From positions 1 through 64,000 of IMG/VR virus record IMGVR_UViG_3300037258_001099: a stretch of DNA of 64,000 nt. One strand, written 5' to 3'. How positions within the stretch are numbered: the stretch's first letter is position 1; each line of letters begins with the position of its first letter. This stretch comes from a virus. Made by a program: the position numbers and the translations under genes. The notes under the pieces are model-generated. The model had not been told where the DNA came from and ran no database searches. It saw only the letters and a list, made by a program, of their open reading frames with translations. Positions 36,021-44,295 of the stretch are shown here, piece by piece.

Positions 36021-36460
36021 ATGAGCAATTTTACCTAAGACTCAACGATACAGAAGAATCTTGGGATCTTCTAGAGCATGATGCGATAAGTGATGATGGG
36101 ATTAAGGAGGACGCGCTCATAGCTAGATTATACGACGGGGATGCAAGAGGATCTGCGCTTGCAGAACTCATAAAAGGCTTCCTTGAGGAAGGTGATCAAG
36201 AACAAGACGCGCTTATTGAGCAACTAGCTGCATGTGAGCATGTGTCGTGGGCGAATTGGATGATCTATTTGTTCTCTAAATGCGAGTTCTGCGAAGATGG
36301 GTCATATTCTATTCCTGCCGGACTTGCATCGCAGTGGAAGAGGCAAGCCACTACTGCCTACAAAGATCTACCAGAGCGTGAGAAGCAGTATGACCGAGAT
36401 GAGGTGGCAAAGATTCTGCCTATTATTGAGGCATATAAGTCTGGAGCATTCCGTGAGTAA
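36017..36460 (+). CDS. Conserved phage protein with SWANWMIYLF motif
   Basis: 147 aa, start overlaps the kinase stop. C-terminal half HVSWANWMIYLFSKCEF, YSIPAGLASQWKRQATTAYKDLPEREKQYDRDE matches a widespread phage family built around S-W-x-x-W-M and a D-R-x-E helix (RyR-like region); function unknown. N-terminal half acidic. Confidence 0.7.
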   Translation: MNEQFYLRLNDTEESWDLLEHDAISDDGIKEDALIARLYDGDARGSALAELIKGFLEEGDQEQDALIEQLAACEHVSWANWMIYLFSKCEFCEDGSYSIPAGLASQWKRQATTAYKDLPEREKQYDRDEVAKILPIIEAYKSGAFRE

Positions 36461-36947
36461 ATCTTGGGGCTATCAGTGCCGGACGTGTGATGAGCGATCT
36501 GGCTCTATCTACAACCACGGTCAAAACATCCTTCGAGGGTTAGCAAAAGCTGCTCCTCACATTAAGGCCGCATTTGAAGCTGATGATAGTGGGTATCTTG
36601 AGATTAGTGCTCTTTCTGATAACGGCAATGCAATCTTCTTCCTCCGAGAACACGGCGGCCACGACCTGGAGCTCTTTAGTGAATATGGGGATATTGAGCC
36701 GCTTGATGTGGACCCATCAGTTATATTTGAGCGTCAGCTTCAAATCTTTGAGCGAGCTGTGTCTAAGTACGGAGAGGCGATTGACATACTTATTGGAGAT
36801 ATTGGCCCAGAGAAGGCTGAACCAATTCTCAGAGCAGCAATTGGTCGCGTAGATCGTATAATTTTGCGAGATTGTCCCAGTGATCAGATGAGAGATCGGC
36901 TGGCGAAGCACACTGTGGATACCTCTTTGGAGAGCACCGATGCTTGA
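36453..36947 (+). CDS. Hypothetical protein (164 aa)
   Basis: GTG start at 36453 with GGAG upstream, overlapping the previous stop. WGYQCRTCDERSG is a zinc half-site; the body alternates strands and helices, with ELFSEYGDIEPLDVD. Not recognised. Confidence 0.7.
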   Translation: MSKSWGYQCRTCDERSGSIYNHGQNILRGLAKAAPHIKAAFEADDSGYLEISALSDNGNAIFFLREHGGHDLELFSEYGDIEPLDVDPSVIFERQLQIFERAVSKYGEAIDILIGDIGPEKAEPILRAAIGRVDRIILRDCPSDQMRDRLAKHTVDTSLESTDA

Positions 36948-37149
36948 AGAAATACTTAAAATCTATAGCCTTGTTCATCTTCTCAAAGAATATCGAAAAC
37001 TTGCTCTTAATGAGCATCAGGGTAATACCCACAAATGTGATGAGTATTCCTACTTCCACAAAGAGATGCGTACGCTCGACACTATTGCAAAAGATGTTGG
37101 CATTCCTGGTATAATCCCAAAGAATGGTGCATGTGATAGGAACGATTAG
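36940..37149 (+). CDS. Small hypothetical protein (69 aa)
   Basis: GGAG before the ATG, overlapping the preceding stop by 8 nt. Helical first half (LEEILKIYSLVHLLKEYRKLAL). Not recognised. Confidence 0.65.
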   Translation: MLEEILKIYSLVHLLKEYRKLALNEHQGNTHKCDEYSYFHKEMRTLDTIAKDVGIPGIIPKNGACDRND

Positions 37150-37160
37150 GGAGAATTGCC

Positions 37161-37757
37161 ATGGATGAGATGAAACCTGTAGCAGGCCAATATATTTTAG
37201 TTGATTGCTGTTTACTTCCAAGTAAGTGTCACATAACTATTGACAGCCTTTATAAAGGTCGAGCAAGACTTGGACTTGTAGCTAAACAGTCGATCACAGG
37301 TCAAAGCTATGAGGACGTATGGGAATATCCAAGCAAAGAAGCATCCCTTGTCCAGATTTTTACCTGGGACCCAGATAAGCAAGAGGAGCCCAGTCTTTGG
37401 GATAGGCATCCGGCAACTATGCGGTACCGCATAGACGGCCACAGCCACCTAGAATACATTCGATACAGCCATGATGATATCCAAGAGAAAGTGAACTATG
37501 CAATCAAAGCAACCCGAGGGCCTGAGTACTACACCACAAAGATAGTAGAGGACTCGGCCCATATTGGGCCTGAAATGCCAGAGGGAACCCGTTGCTTTCA
37601 TGCCTATGTCGAGAGTCTCTCCTGCGCCCATAGCACGCGCTGCCAGTGGGTTGATCGTGTTTATATTTATCTTGATCGCGCAGTTGTGCTCAAGATGTGG
37701 GATTTGATGAGTGTTACCCTTGGGGATCTAATAAGGAGGCTCAATGAAAAAGCATAA
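37161..37757 (+). CDS. Hypothetical protein (198 aa)
   Basis: TAGGGAGAA before the ATG. Beta-rich N-terminus (VAGQYILVDCCLLPSKCHI), several cysteines and histidines, C-terminal RVYIYLDRAVVLKMW. No metal pattern clear enough to call. Not recognised. Confidence 0.75.
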   Translation: MDEMKPVAGQYILVDCCLLPSKCHITIDSLYKGRARLGLVAKQSITGQSYEDVWEYPSKEASLVQIFTWDPDKQEEPSLWDRHPATMRYRIDGHSHLEYIRYSHDDIQEKVNYAIKATRGPEYYTTKIVEDSAHIGPEMPEGTRCFHAYVESLSCAHSTRCQWVDRVYIYLDRAVVLKMWDLMSVTLGDLIRRLNEKA

Positions 37758-37962
37758 GTTGGGTGGCTATGAAATCTCTGTGATAGCAGTAGATGAAGCC
37801 AAAGAGCTTTATAGCAATAAATCCCTTCGAGAGCTCTTTGAGTACACAAAAATGCATGATCAGGTATTACTCACGGTTGATTCTTCTCCCAAAGAGTGGA
37901 GTCTCTCTACTCAAACATATAGTAGGCTTGGCTCTCAGTTCTTCAAGAAAATTGTCCCCTAA
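37744..37962 (+). CDS. Small hypothetical protein (72 aa)
   Basis: TAAGGAGG before the ATG, overlapping the preceding gene by 14 nt. KHKLGGYEISVIAVDEAKEL; basic end FFKKIVP. Last gene before a structured leader RNA. Confidence 0.7.
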   Translation: MKKHKLGGYEISVIAVDEAKELYSNKSLRELFEYTKMHDQVLLTVDSSPKEWSLSTQTYSRLGSQFFKKIVP

Positions 37963-37989
37963 ATTGCCTTCTTTGGTATACTCGGATGG

Positions 37990-38190
37990 TAGCAAGTCAT
38001 ATTGAGACATGCGAACAGGGAGACGGGACGCCGTGAGACTGTAGGCGTGAATAATCGCTACTGCTCGCTCCAAGCCCCTGACGGCCTTGAAATTGGCAGC
38101 GGTTATGCGGTTTTTCCTATCGGAGAGACTGTGCTTCTCGCATAAGCCCGTGTGAATCGGGATCAGGGGCACCCATTTTCTATTAGGAAA
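37990..38190 (+). ncRNA. Candidate structured RNA or leader
   Basis: GCCCCTGA (38074-38081) and TCAGGGGC (38162-38169) form a perfect 8-bp closing stem around a multibranch loop containing TTATGCGG/CTCGCATAA, GAGA/TCTC and CCCG/CGGG hairpins. A separate hairpin ACGCC/GGCGT lies at about 38028-38047. TATACT near 37977 is a possible -10. The fold ends 20 nt before the ribosome binding site of 38197, so it may be a riboswitch-like leader; an orphan guide RNA of a TnpB/IscB type is the alternative. Class not recognised. Confidence 0.5.
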
Positions 38191-38196
38191 CACCTG

Positions 38197-38418
38197 ATGC
38201 TTAACATAAAACCCAATACCTGGGTCAAAATCAAAAAACTTACTCCAGAAGGACCAATTATTGTGCCAAGACTTGTTGTGCAGTCACATAACGAGTTTCC
38301 TCATGGGTATGCCATTATCATCGATGATTCCCTCGAACCTTTTGATGAGAAGCCTCGTATGATCCATGAAGATGAGATCCTAGAGGTGATGCCTCCTGAA
38401 TGGATGCCTGGACTATGA
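38197..38418 (+). CDS. Small protein behind structured leader (73 aa)
   Basis: ATG at 38197 with TTAGGAAA upstream. Beta-barrel-like (WVKIKKLTPEGPIIVPRLVV, GYAIIIDDSLEPFDEKP), similar in feel to small SH3-like folds. Overlaps the HAD gene by 4 nt. If the upstream RNA is regulatory, this gene and the HAD gene are its targets. Confidence 0.7.
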   Translation: MLNIKPNTWVKIKKLTPEGPIIVPRLVVQSHNEFPHGYAIIIDDSLEPFDEKPRMIHEDEILEVMPPEWMPGL

Positions 38419-39038
38419 AAAAGAAGATTGTCCTTTTTCTGGACTGTGATGGGGTTTTTTCTATCTATTGTGGTGGTCCCCGTGACTCCTGGTTTGGTGA
38501 GATAAAGAGAACCGTCTGGCCCATTCCCAATGGGCAACTCCTTCTACAATGCATCGCAGAGGACACAAGACTGCATCCTGTCTGGTTGTCTGCCTGGGGT
38601 GATGATGCCATGATCTGGAATGTTTGGGCACGCACTCGATTCTTTCCCGTTGCCTATCATCTCTCAGAAAGGCAAGAATGTCTTGCTCGTAAGTTCTTTC
38701 CTCATTACTATGACGCGAATGTAGACAGCAAGCTGATTGCTGCAAACTACTATTTGAGGCAGCATCCAGGAGCAGATGTTGTGTGGATTGAGGACGAGTT
38801 TGCTCCTGAGACAGTTGCCTGGTCCCGCAAAGAGGACTGGTGTGCTACATATGATCATCCTCTTTCTAGTAAGCAGATACAGGACCATTATCACGCACTA
38901 GTCAGGGCACCTGAGCTCGGATCGATTACACTTCTTGACGCAAATGCGGACGAAGTTGGATCGCTTCTCCTCTCAGAAGATAAGTTGTATGCCAGAGAGC
39001 TCCTCTGCCGTATTCTGGAGAGCAAAAGTGACGCATGA
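38415..39038 (+). CDS. HAD-like phosphatase
   Basis: 207 aa, start overlaps the preceding stop. KIVLFLDCDGVFS (nucleophile Asp near residue 9 and D-x-D), PVWLSAWGDDA (motif II Ser) and VVWIEDE (acidic motif IV) define a HAD hydrolase. No cap domain identified. Could remove 5-prime nucleotide or 3-prime phosphate; with the polynucleotide kinase 3 kb upstream, a separate 3-prime phosphatase of an end-healing pair is thinkable. Confidence 0.75.
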   Translation: MKKKIVLFLDCDGVFSIYCGGPRDSWFGEIKRTVWPIPNGQLLLQCIAEDTRLHPVWLSAWGDDAMIWNVWARTRFFPVAYHLSERQECLARKFFPHYYDANVDSKLIAANYYLRQHPGADVVWIEDEFAPETVAWSRKEDWCATYDHPLSSKQIQDHYHALVRAPELGSITLLDANADEVGSLLLSEDKLYARELLCRILESKSDA

Positions 39039-39451
39039 AGGAAAAATACTCATTTCTAGACCCAGCCTGCGATAGCGAAAATGCCTTTGCATTTCGTGTC
39101 GCCTTGCGTGATAAGCCAACTCCAAATGAGCTCAACCAGATGCTTTGCGACTTCTACAGCCAGAGGTGTATAAAGCCAAGCTACCTCTTTCTCTCAGAAG
39201 CTGATCTTGCCTATTTCTCGGCTGATATCCGAGCTCTCGTCACTGATGGTCGCTCTTTTCATCGGTACGGTCGCTTCTTTGCCGAGAGCGATAAGATGGA
39301 GGACCTTTGTATGGCAAACACATCTGACTACGTTAAGCGTTTTGAGAGTATGGAGGGAATAGCTCGTCTTATTCCTCTTCCAGGCCTTGATGATGGCGTT
39401 GTTATTCTTGGCTTCTATAACGGATATGGCAGGTCGATCACAGAGCGTTAG
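39035..39451 (+). CDS. Hypothetical protein (138 aa)
   Basis: ATG overlaps the HAD stop by 4 nt. Aromatic and acidic, with LFLSEADLAYFSADIRALV and a C-terminal DDGVVILGFYNGYGR strand pair. Not recognised. Confidence 0.75.
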   Translation: MKEKYSFLDPACDSENAFAFRVALRDKPTPNELNQMLCDFYSQRCIKPSYLFLSEADLAYFSADIRALVTDGRSFHRYGRFFAESDKMEDLCMANTSDYVKRFESMEGIARLIPLPGLDDGVVILGFYNGYGRSITER

Positions 39452-39751
39452 CTATTCTATCGCTCTGTATCTTCCCTCTACATAGGCATAGGCGGTGACC
39501 TTCTCCTCAAGAATCATGAGCTCAATCATGAGGTCGTTGCCCTTCCTCATCAATCTATCACTAAAAGAATCAAGCGGCACGTCTGCCAGTTTTTCTATTT
39601 TTGCAATATGGGAAGCGTAAGCCATGCCACAAAAGGTAAGGAAGATGAAATCAGGTACCTTGAAGTATCGTCTCCCTTTTATATCTGGGAAATCTCCCCA
39701 GAATTTGTGCTTAATCCCAAGGCAGAAATACGCGACACTTTTGTAGTTCAT
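39452..39751 (-). CDS. Hypothetical protein (99 aa)
   Basis: AGAAAGGA before the ATG at 39751. Basic aromatic N-terminus (YFCLGIKHKFWGDF), amphipathic helices (RLMRKGNDLMIELMILEEKV). Opposite to its left neighbours and beside the left end of the IS element, which may have separated it from former operon partners. Confidence 0.7.
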   Translation of the reverse strand: MNYKSVAYFCLGIKHKFWGDFPDIKGRRYFKVPDFIFLTFCGMAYASHIAKIEKLADVPLDSFSDRLMRKGNDLMIELMILEEKVTAYAYVEGRYRAIE

Positions 39752-39853
39752 AGAACGTCCTTTCTGGAGACCTATCCTCTTCAGGGGATAGGAGGAAAGA
39801 AATCTGTCCGCAGACAGCGTTCAATCCTTCTAGTTTCAAATAGTTCCAAAAAC

Positions 39854-39882
39854 TTGACACGTTGTTGAAGCTATGATACAAT
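39854..39882 (+). promoter_or_regulatory. Promoter of tnpB
   Basis: TTGACA (39854-39859), 17-bp spacer, TACAAT (39877-39882). The ATG at 39890 lies at the expected transcript start, so translation may be leaderless. Confidence 0.75.
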
Positions 39883-39889
39883 ACGAAGT

Positions 39890-41215
39890 ATGAAAACGAT
39901 AATTTCTGCAAAGCTCAAACTGAATACAACTCCAGAACAGTTTGCACAACTGCGCACGACTCAACTGGCATATCGTGACTCTCTCAATTTTGTGAGTCAG
40001 TATGCTTTTGAGCATGGCAAAACAAGTAGCAGGATTGCTTTGCATAAAGCCAATTATGGTGAGATACGTACTCGTTTTCACTTGCCTTCTCAAATGGCTT
40101 GCAGTGTTTTTATACAGGTAGGTGCGACCTATAAAGGTCTCTGGACCAAGGTCAAGAAGAATGCAGCAGACCGCAAATCTGGTCGAACCAAGAAACGCTA
40201 CAAGGGACTTGATCAAGCTCCTAAGTACGTTTCTCCTACCTTGACCTACCAACACGGCAAGGATTACAGTTTCAAGACAGACAACCACGTTAGCGTCTTG
40301 ACCTTGGAAGGGCGCGTGGTTGTTCCCTATACGGGTTATAACCAGCATGTTTCCTTGATTCAAAAGGGAGCTGAGATCGGAGCTGCCAAGCTCTGGTACG
40401 ACAAACCCAAGAAGCAATTCTATTTGCTGGTGAGTCTTGAGATTGAGATAGCCGACCCAACACCAGAAACCCATAAAGGGATAGCGGGTGTGGATGTGGG
40501 CGTTCGCTACTTGGCAGTATCCAGCAACACACGAGGGGAATGTTCTTTCCACACAGGGAAGAGTGTTGTCCCCAAAGCGAACCATTATGCGAGACTGAGA
40601 AAGCGTCTGCAACGAAAAGGCACTCGCTCTGCTACCCGCCGTTTGGTGGTGATTAGCGGACGAGAGAGACGGTTGAAAGCTGACGCCAATCATGTAGTCT
40701 CCAAACGCATTGTGACCCGATATCCAAACAGCCTGATCGGCTTGGAGCAATTGACAGATATCCGAGAACGAACCCCACGCAAGCATGGCAAGAAGGCTAG
40801 CAGGAAGCAGAGGCGTGCTAACGCTACTTATTCCAAATGGTCGTTTGCTGAGTTGCAGAGCATGATAGCCTATAAAGCTCTCATAGCTGGGAGCATGGCT
40901 ATCAAGGTGGATGCCAACTACACCAGCAAAGCTTGTCCCGTGTGTGGGCATACCTGTGGTGCTAATCGTCCCAACAAGGGCCTGCTGTTTATCTGTCAGA
41001 ATTGTCACTACACGCTCCATGCTGATCTAGTTGGTGCTAGGAATATCGCAATGCGAACGTTGCTCGTCCGGCAGGACTGGTCGAGTACGGGTACTTTGTC
41101 AGAGTGCCCTGATGTGTCGAGCGTTGAAGCCAAAGCAGCACGTCTTTCGAGATATGCTGAGTTGCGGTGGAGCTTAGACACAAGCTCATCCCCTTCTAGG
41201 GGATTGAGTTTCTGA
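39890..41215 (+). CDS. tnpB: TnpB RNA-guided nuclease (IS605 OrfB)
   Basis: 441 aa. N-terminal OrfB_IS605 helices, RuvC-like core with Asp 202 (AGVDVGVRYLAV), Glu 286 (GLEQLTDIRE) and Asp 379 (LHADLVGARNIA), and a zinc finger CPVC (349-352) / CQNC (369-372). All three catalytic residues are present, so it should be an active guide-RNA-directed DNA nuclease that keeps the element at its donor site. A C-terminal tail of about 50 residues overlaps the putative guide-RNA scaffold. Confidence 0.93.
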   Translation: MKTIISAKLKLNTTPEQFAQLRTTQLAYRDSLNFVSQYAFEHGKTSSRIALHKANYGEIRTRFHLPSQMACSVFIQVGATYKGLWTKVKKNAADRKSGRTKKRYKGLDQAPKYVSPTLTYQHGKDYSFKTDNHVSVLTLEGRVVVPYTGYNQHVSLIQKGAEIGAAKLWYDKPKKQFYLLVSLEIEIADPTPETHKGIAGVDVGVRYLAVSSNTRGECSFHTGKSVVPKANHYARLRKRLQRKGTRSATRRLVVISGRERRLKADANHVVSKRIVTRYPNSLIGLEQLTDIRERTPRKHGKKASRKQRRANATYSKWSFAELQSMIAYKALIAGSMAIKVDANYTSKACPVCGHTCGANRPNKGLLFICQNCHYTLHADLVGARNIAMRTLLVRQDWSSTGTLSECPDVSSVEAKAARLSRYAELRWSLDTSSSPSRGLSF

Positions 41216-41216
41216 C

Positions 41217-41847
41217 ATAATTTAGTATAGTGGTCAAATTTCTTTGCTCTCTGCCGCATACTAGAAGCTCTTGCACGCATCCTTGGTATCTCTCGTGTCC
41301 TGTATTCGCCCATACGTTTATTTATCTGCTCTCTATGCTTTTTTGCATAGGAGGTCGCCTGTGCTACCGCTTTCCTTGGATCTTTGTGGTACCTTCTTTT
41401 ACCACTTTCTTTATGGCAGGTTAGGCACTGTTTTCGTCCTCTTTTGTCCTTCTTTAGATTTCCTTCAACTAATGGATGACCTTTTGCGCAGCAATCTTTC
41501 TTTATCCTTTCCTTTACACCTTTTTGTCTTTGTCGTTTTGTTTCTTGCTCTCTGTGACAGGTTAGGCATCTATTGTGTCCATAATGTTTTCCTAAATTAC
41601 CCTCAGCTAGAGGATGTCCCTTGAGGCAGTGTGTTGATTTTTCTTTTGGTGGTTTCTCTCTGCGTTTCTTGGCTTTATGGGCGGATGATTTAGCTGAGTT
41701 GCATGCTTTACAAATGTTGTTAAGCCCATCCCTTGATCTCGCATTTTTATGGAAGTACTCAGCAGTAGCAGGATGCCATTGGTCTTCTTCAGGACAAGTG
41801 TGGCAATGTTTGAGCGGAGTAGTATTTTGGGGTATACTATTTTTCAC
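41217..41847 (-). pseudogene. HNH-type homing endonuclease fragment, truncated by the IS
   Basis: GTG start at 41847 after GAGGAGACGTACC. About 210 residues with CHTC, CKAC, then two related repeats (CLKGHPLAEGNLGKHYGHNRCLTCHRE and CAKGHPLVEGNLKK, CLTCHKES); the reading frame then enters the IS right end (from 41216). This zinc-rich arrangement precedes the HNH core in phage homing enzymes; the core is missing. No matching remainder is visible left of the IS, so the insertion was followed by loss. Confidence 0.65.
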
Positions 41848-41878
41848 GGTACGTCTCCTCTAAGTTTCGTATCGTCAC

Positions 41879-41956
41879 GCCAGGGGTAGTTGACGCTACG
41901 CCCTGGCAACACAGTATTTATGGTGTTATTATATCATAAATAAGCTCGATAAGCAA
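41879..41956 (-). promoter_or_regulatory. Promoter and leader hairpin of the truncated gene
   Basis: TTGCTT (41956-41951), 17-bp spacer, TATAAT (41933-41928). In the leader GCCAGGG-GTAG pairs with CTAC-G-CCCTGGC (41879-41907), a long hairpin that could block readthrough or control translation. Confidence 0.7.
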
Positions 41957-41957
41957 C

Positions 41958-42728
41958 TTATGATACTAATTTGATAGTCCAGAAGTCACTTGATAAATAA
42001 GGATTTACAAGCATCTGAAAGGGTATATAGAGATATCCTTTGTCACCAAATGATGTTCCCCACGAGTTTCTCACGATAAACCATTGATTGGATGTATTGT
42101 ATCCGACCACTGTCATACAATGCCCTCCGAGCACCTGCTCTCCCCACTGAGGCATCGGAACAATACCAGTTTGCTCTACTTGCTGACTCTCAAAGCTTTC
42201 ATAGACGGTCACACCAAAGACAAATGGACTTTCAGAGGCAAGACATCCGAGCATTTGAATGAGGCTCAGGTTATTGATGCGTTGATACTGGACTGCCTTT
42301 GTGAGAAGAGCATCAGTGTAAGCCTGTTCTGGCGGCTTTACGGTAAACTGGCTAATATCGTAGGGCCAATCAGTCTCAGAGCACGCGCCCTGGCTGTTTA
42401 CACTCCGAATGCCGTCACGAATAGCCGCTCCACTATCACTACTAACGGTCCCTTCCTCGGCTCTTTCATTGTAGTAGATAAAGAGTCGGGAAGGCGCAAA
42501 AGCAGTGATCTTTTGCTTCATCTGGTCAAATTCGATGGCTCCCGCAATAGCATTGGCTGTACAGCTTCCAAGTTGCCCCTGGTCAACGACAGGTGGGCAG
42601 TAGGGACGTAGATCAATACTTGGCGGGAGTACTGTCATACCCACCAGAGGTGCGCTGTAGAGGTGATCATGCCAATCAGGACGATCGGGAACCCAACCTT
42701 TTGCGTATTTACCTTTTGACATACTCAT
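41958..42728 (-). CDS. Papain-like cysteine protease (C1A)
   Basis: 256 aa; ATG 42728 or 42722 after AGAAGGAG. Gln 50 and Cys 56 in VVDQGQLGSCTANA, His 203 in GGHCMTVVGY and Asn 221 in VRNSWGTSFG form the full papain tetrad. There is no signal peptide, and the short N-terminus (WVPDRPDWHDHLY) is like that of phage and bacterial C1A enzymes without an inhibitory propeptide. Possible roles: capsid or tail maturation, or attack on host proteins. Confidence 0.88.
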   Translation of the reverse strand: MSMSKGKYAKGWVPDRPDWHDHLYSAPLVGMTVLPPSIDLRPYCPPVVDQGQLGSCTANAIAGAIEFDQMKQKITAFAPSRLFIYYNERAEEGTVSSDSGAAIRDGIRSVNSQGACSETDWPYDISQFTVKPPEQAYTDALLTKAVQYQRINNLSLIQMLGCLASESPFVFGVTVYESFESQQVEQTGIVPMPQWGEQVLGGHCMTVVGYNTSNQWFIVRNSWGTSFGDKGYLYIPFQMLVNPYLSSDFWTIKLVS

Positions 42729-42736
42729 TTCTCCTT

Positions 42737-42994
42737 CTATTCTCCAAAGATATCATCAATTGCTTTGGTGATATCTGCTTCGCTTGTAAGTGTGTTGTAG
42801 TAGTCCATGTCTGGGACATAAACGTATCCATCAGGCCCAAGACAATATCCCCATCGTTTAAGCGGTGAGTCGTAGATGGCCTGCATGGTTCGACCAGACT
42901 CTGGGTCAATAGCGATCGTTGCTCTCTGTGCGTGATGCCAAAGCTCAAATTTGCGCTGTTCCTCATACACATTGAGCTTCTTTGCTCTAAACAT
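42737..42994 (-). CDS. Hypothetical protein (85 aa)
   Basis: Starts inside the end of thyX (8-nt overlap). Tyrosine-rich (RWGYCLGPDGYVYVPDMDYY). No known motif. Between thyX and the protease in one operon. Confidence 0.7.
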   Translation of the reverse strand: MFRAKKLNVYEEQRKFELWHHAQRATIAIDPESGRTMQAIYDSPLKRWGYCLGPDGYVYVPDMDYYNTLTSEADITKAIDDIFGE

Positions 42995-43919
42995 GCCTAT
43001 GCTCGCTATGTGCTATATAGCTCTCGTCATCAAGTTGTTCTATTGTGTAGTCTGCAAACTCCAGTGGGCAGATTTGCTTGAGGCAAAGTAGAAGCCGCAC
43101 AGCGATATTTCTAATCTCAGGGTCAACATACTTTGTTGCTCGAAGATCAATGATATGCCGCCAGTGACGAATGTTGGCCGTCCCATAGAGGGCTGTCTCA
43201 GTGTCATTGGGGAGCATAGATCTCGCCGCCTCATGGATCTTCTTGCGTAGGTCTGTCCCAGTTTCCCCTTGCAGCATCGGGTGTTCGAGTTGCTGTTCTG
43301 AGCGTAACTGTGCGCAAAGCGAGCTATACTCTTTCTTGGTACGATCAATATGTTTGATGAAGAGCTCGTGGAGCACTGGGTTTGCGGCAAATTCAGGTCG
43401 CTCTACAAAGCGCAAGAGATCTTCCCCCACGTATCGCTGAGAGATCTGGGAGACCGAGAGAAAGCGGTGACGTGCAACAAGTTCATGGGAAAGACTACGG
43501 GATACTCCGTAGAGCCAGAAACCAAAATAGACATGCTCTAGGACTGACCCATGGCCGCTCTCGATCAGCTTGGTAACATATTTCTTTGCGTCTTTGCGCA
43601 TGGTTCGCTTTGGTCCCCAGGAGCCGTAGCAGCCTTGTCCTGCAAACTGTATGATACGACTACTCTGTGGAATAGGTGAGCCATCTTCAAAAAAAGGAAG
43701 ATGACAGCAGTAGTCTTTAAAGAGTAGTTTCTCATCAAAACCTGCAAAGTAGTCCTCCATGCCGTCTTCAATGAAAATCATTGTTCCTTTGAGAACAATG
43801 CCAGGCTGGGTAAGATACCGTGTACCAGCCTCGCTTTTATAGACAGGGGCATGCATCGTAATGGTGTAACGATCATCCCCACCAAGATCGTAGAAAAGTC
43901 TTTCGTTCACTTTCTCCAC
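42987..43919 (-). CDS. thyX: Flavin-dependent thymidylate synthase ThyX
   Basis: 310 aa; GTG at 43919, a second GTG three codons on is possible. The ThyX signature R-H-R-x7-S is exact: RHRFLSVSQISQRY (150-163). SGHGSVLEHVYFGFW (121-135) gives the FAD-binding H-x-S-x-x-E-H and the C-terminal RHWRHIIDLRA the dUMP-binding part. About 85 residues longer at the N-terminus than usual. Makes dTMP from dUMP with folate and FAD; complements the dCTP deaminase at 46617, which supplies dUMP precursors. Confidence 0.95.
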   Translation of the reverse strand: MEKVNERLFYDLGGDDRYTITMHAPVYKSEAGTRYLTQPGIVLKGTMIFIEDGMEDYFAGFDEKLLFKDYCCHLPFFEDGSPIPQSSRIIQFAGQGCYGSWGPKRTMRKDAKKYVTKLIESGHGSVLEHVYFGFWLYGVSRSLSHELVARHRFLSVSQISQRYVGEDLLRFVERPEFAANPVLHELFIKHIDRTKKEYSSLCAQLRSEQQLEHPMLQGETGTDLRKKIHEAARSMLPNDTETALYGTANIRHWRHIIDLRATKYVDPEIRNIAVRLLLCLKQICPLEFADYTIEQLDDESYIAHSEHRHV

Positions 43920-44200
43920 TCACTCCAGCTCTTGGTACGTATATCAAGTTTCTTCCAGGGAGCGCCATCTCTGCGCACATGAAAGAAATAGAGAATTGTT
44001 GGATCTTTCTTCGCGTTGTAGATGGTAATCATAGGATTTTCCCGCTCGTCTATCTGAACGCAGTGCTCTGCCATGATGAGTTCTAGTCGATCGAGCTGTT
44101 GCATATAGGCTCTTTTTGTCTCCCACATGCGGCGTGTGTCGGCTATTCCGCACCTGGCTGAGACCTCGATATAGTCTTCTACAAGCTGGCAGATATCCAT
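43907..44200 (-). CDS. Hypothetical protein (97 aa)
   Basis: ATG at 44200 after GGAGAGAAG. Helical N-terminus, strands near the end (PMITIYNAKKDPTILYFFHVRRDG). Overlaps thyX by 13 nt. Not recognised. Confidence 0.7.
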   Translation of the reverse strand: MDICQLVEDYIEVSARCGIADTRRMWETKRAYMQQLDRLELIMAEHCVQIDERENPMITIYNAKKDPTILYFFHVRRDGAPWKKLDIRTKSWSEWRK

Positions 44201-44295
44201 TACTTCTTCTCTCCAAGCACGACTATACATCCTTTGGCAAATTTGGCCTGATAGCTGTGCTCTCTGCTATGCTGGGAACACAAAGAGGAGGGGTT

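Larger units (their letters stand above)
39771..41215 (+). mobile_element. IS200/IS605-type TnpB-only element
   Basis: Left-end hairpin CCTATCC/GGATAGG (39771-39792, reading ATCCTCTTCAGGGGAT) resembles the right-end hairpin ATCCCCT/AGGGGAT (41188-41204), the sub-terminal hairpins expected for this family. Right boundary near TTTCTGAC (41210-41215); the guide RNA of TnpB would run across the gene end into the flank. No TnpA, so it must be mobilised in trans. Borders are approximate. Confidence 0.65.

Noticed and set aside
36829-37221. 130-codon minus-strand frame with hydrophobic stretch
   Set aside because: Lies opposite two well-supported coupled genes and has no binding site.
39836-41020. 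394-codon frame opposite tnpB
   Set aside because: Mirror of the TnpB reading frame; no domain recognisable.
42084-42611. 175-codon frame opposite the papain-like protease
   Set aside because: The protease strand shows the full catalytic tetrad; this frame shows nothing.
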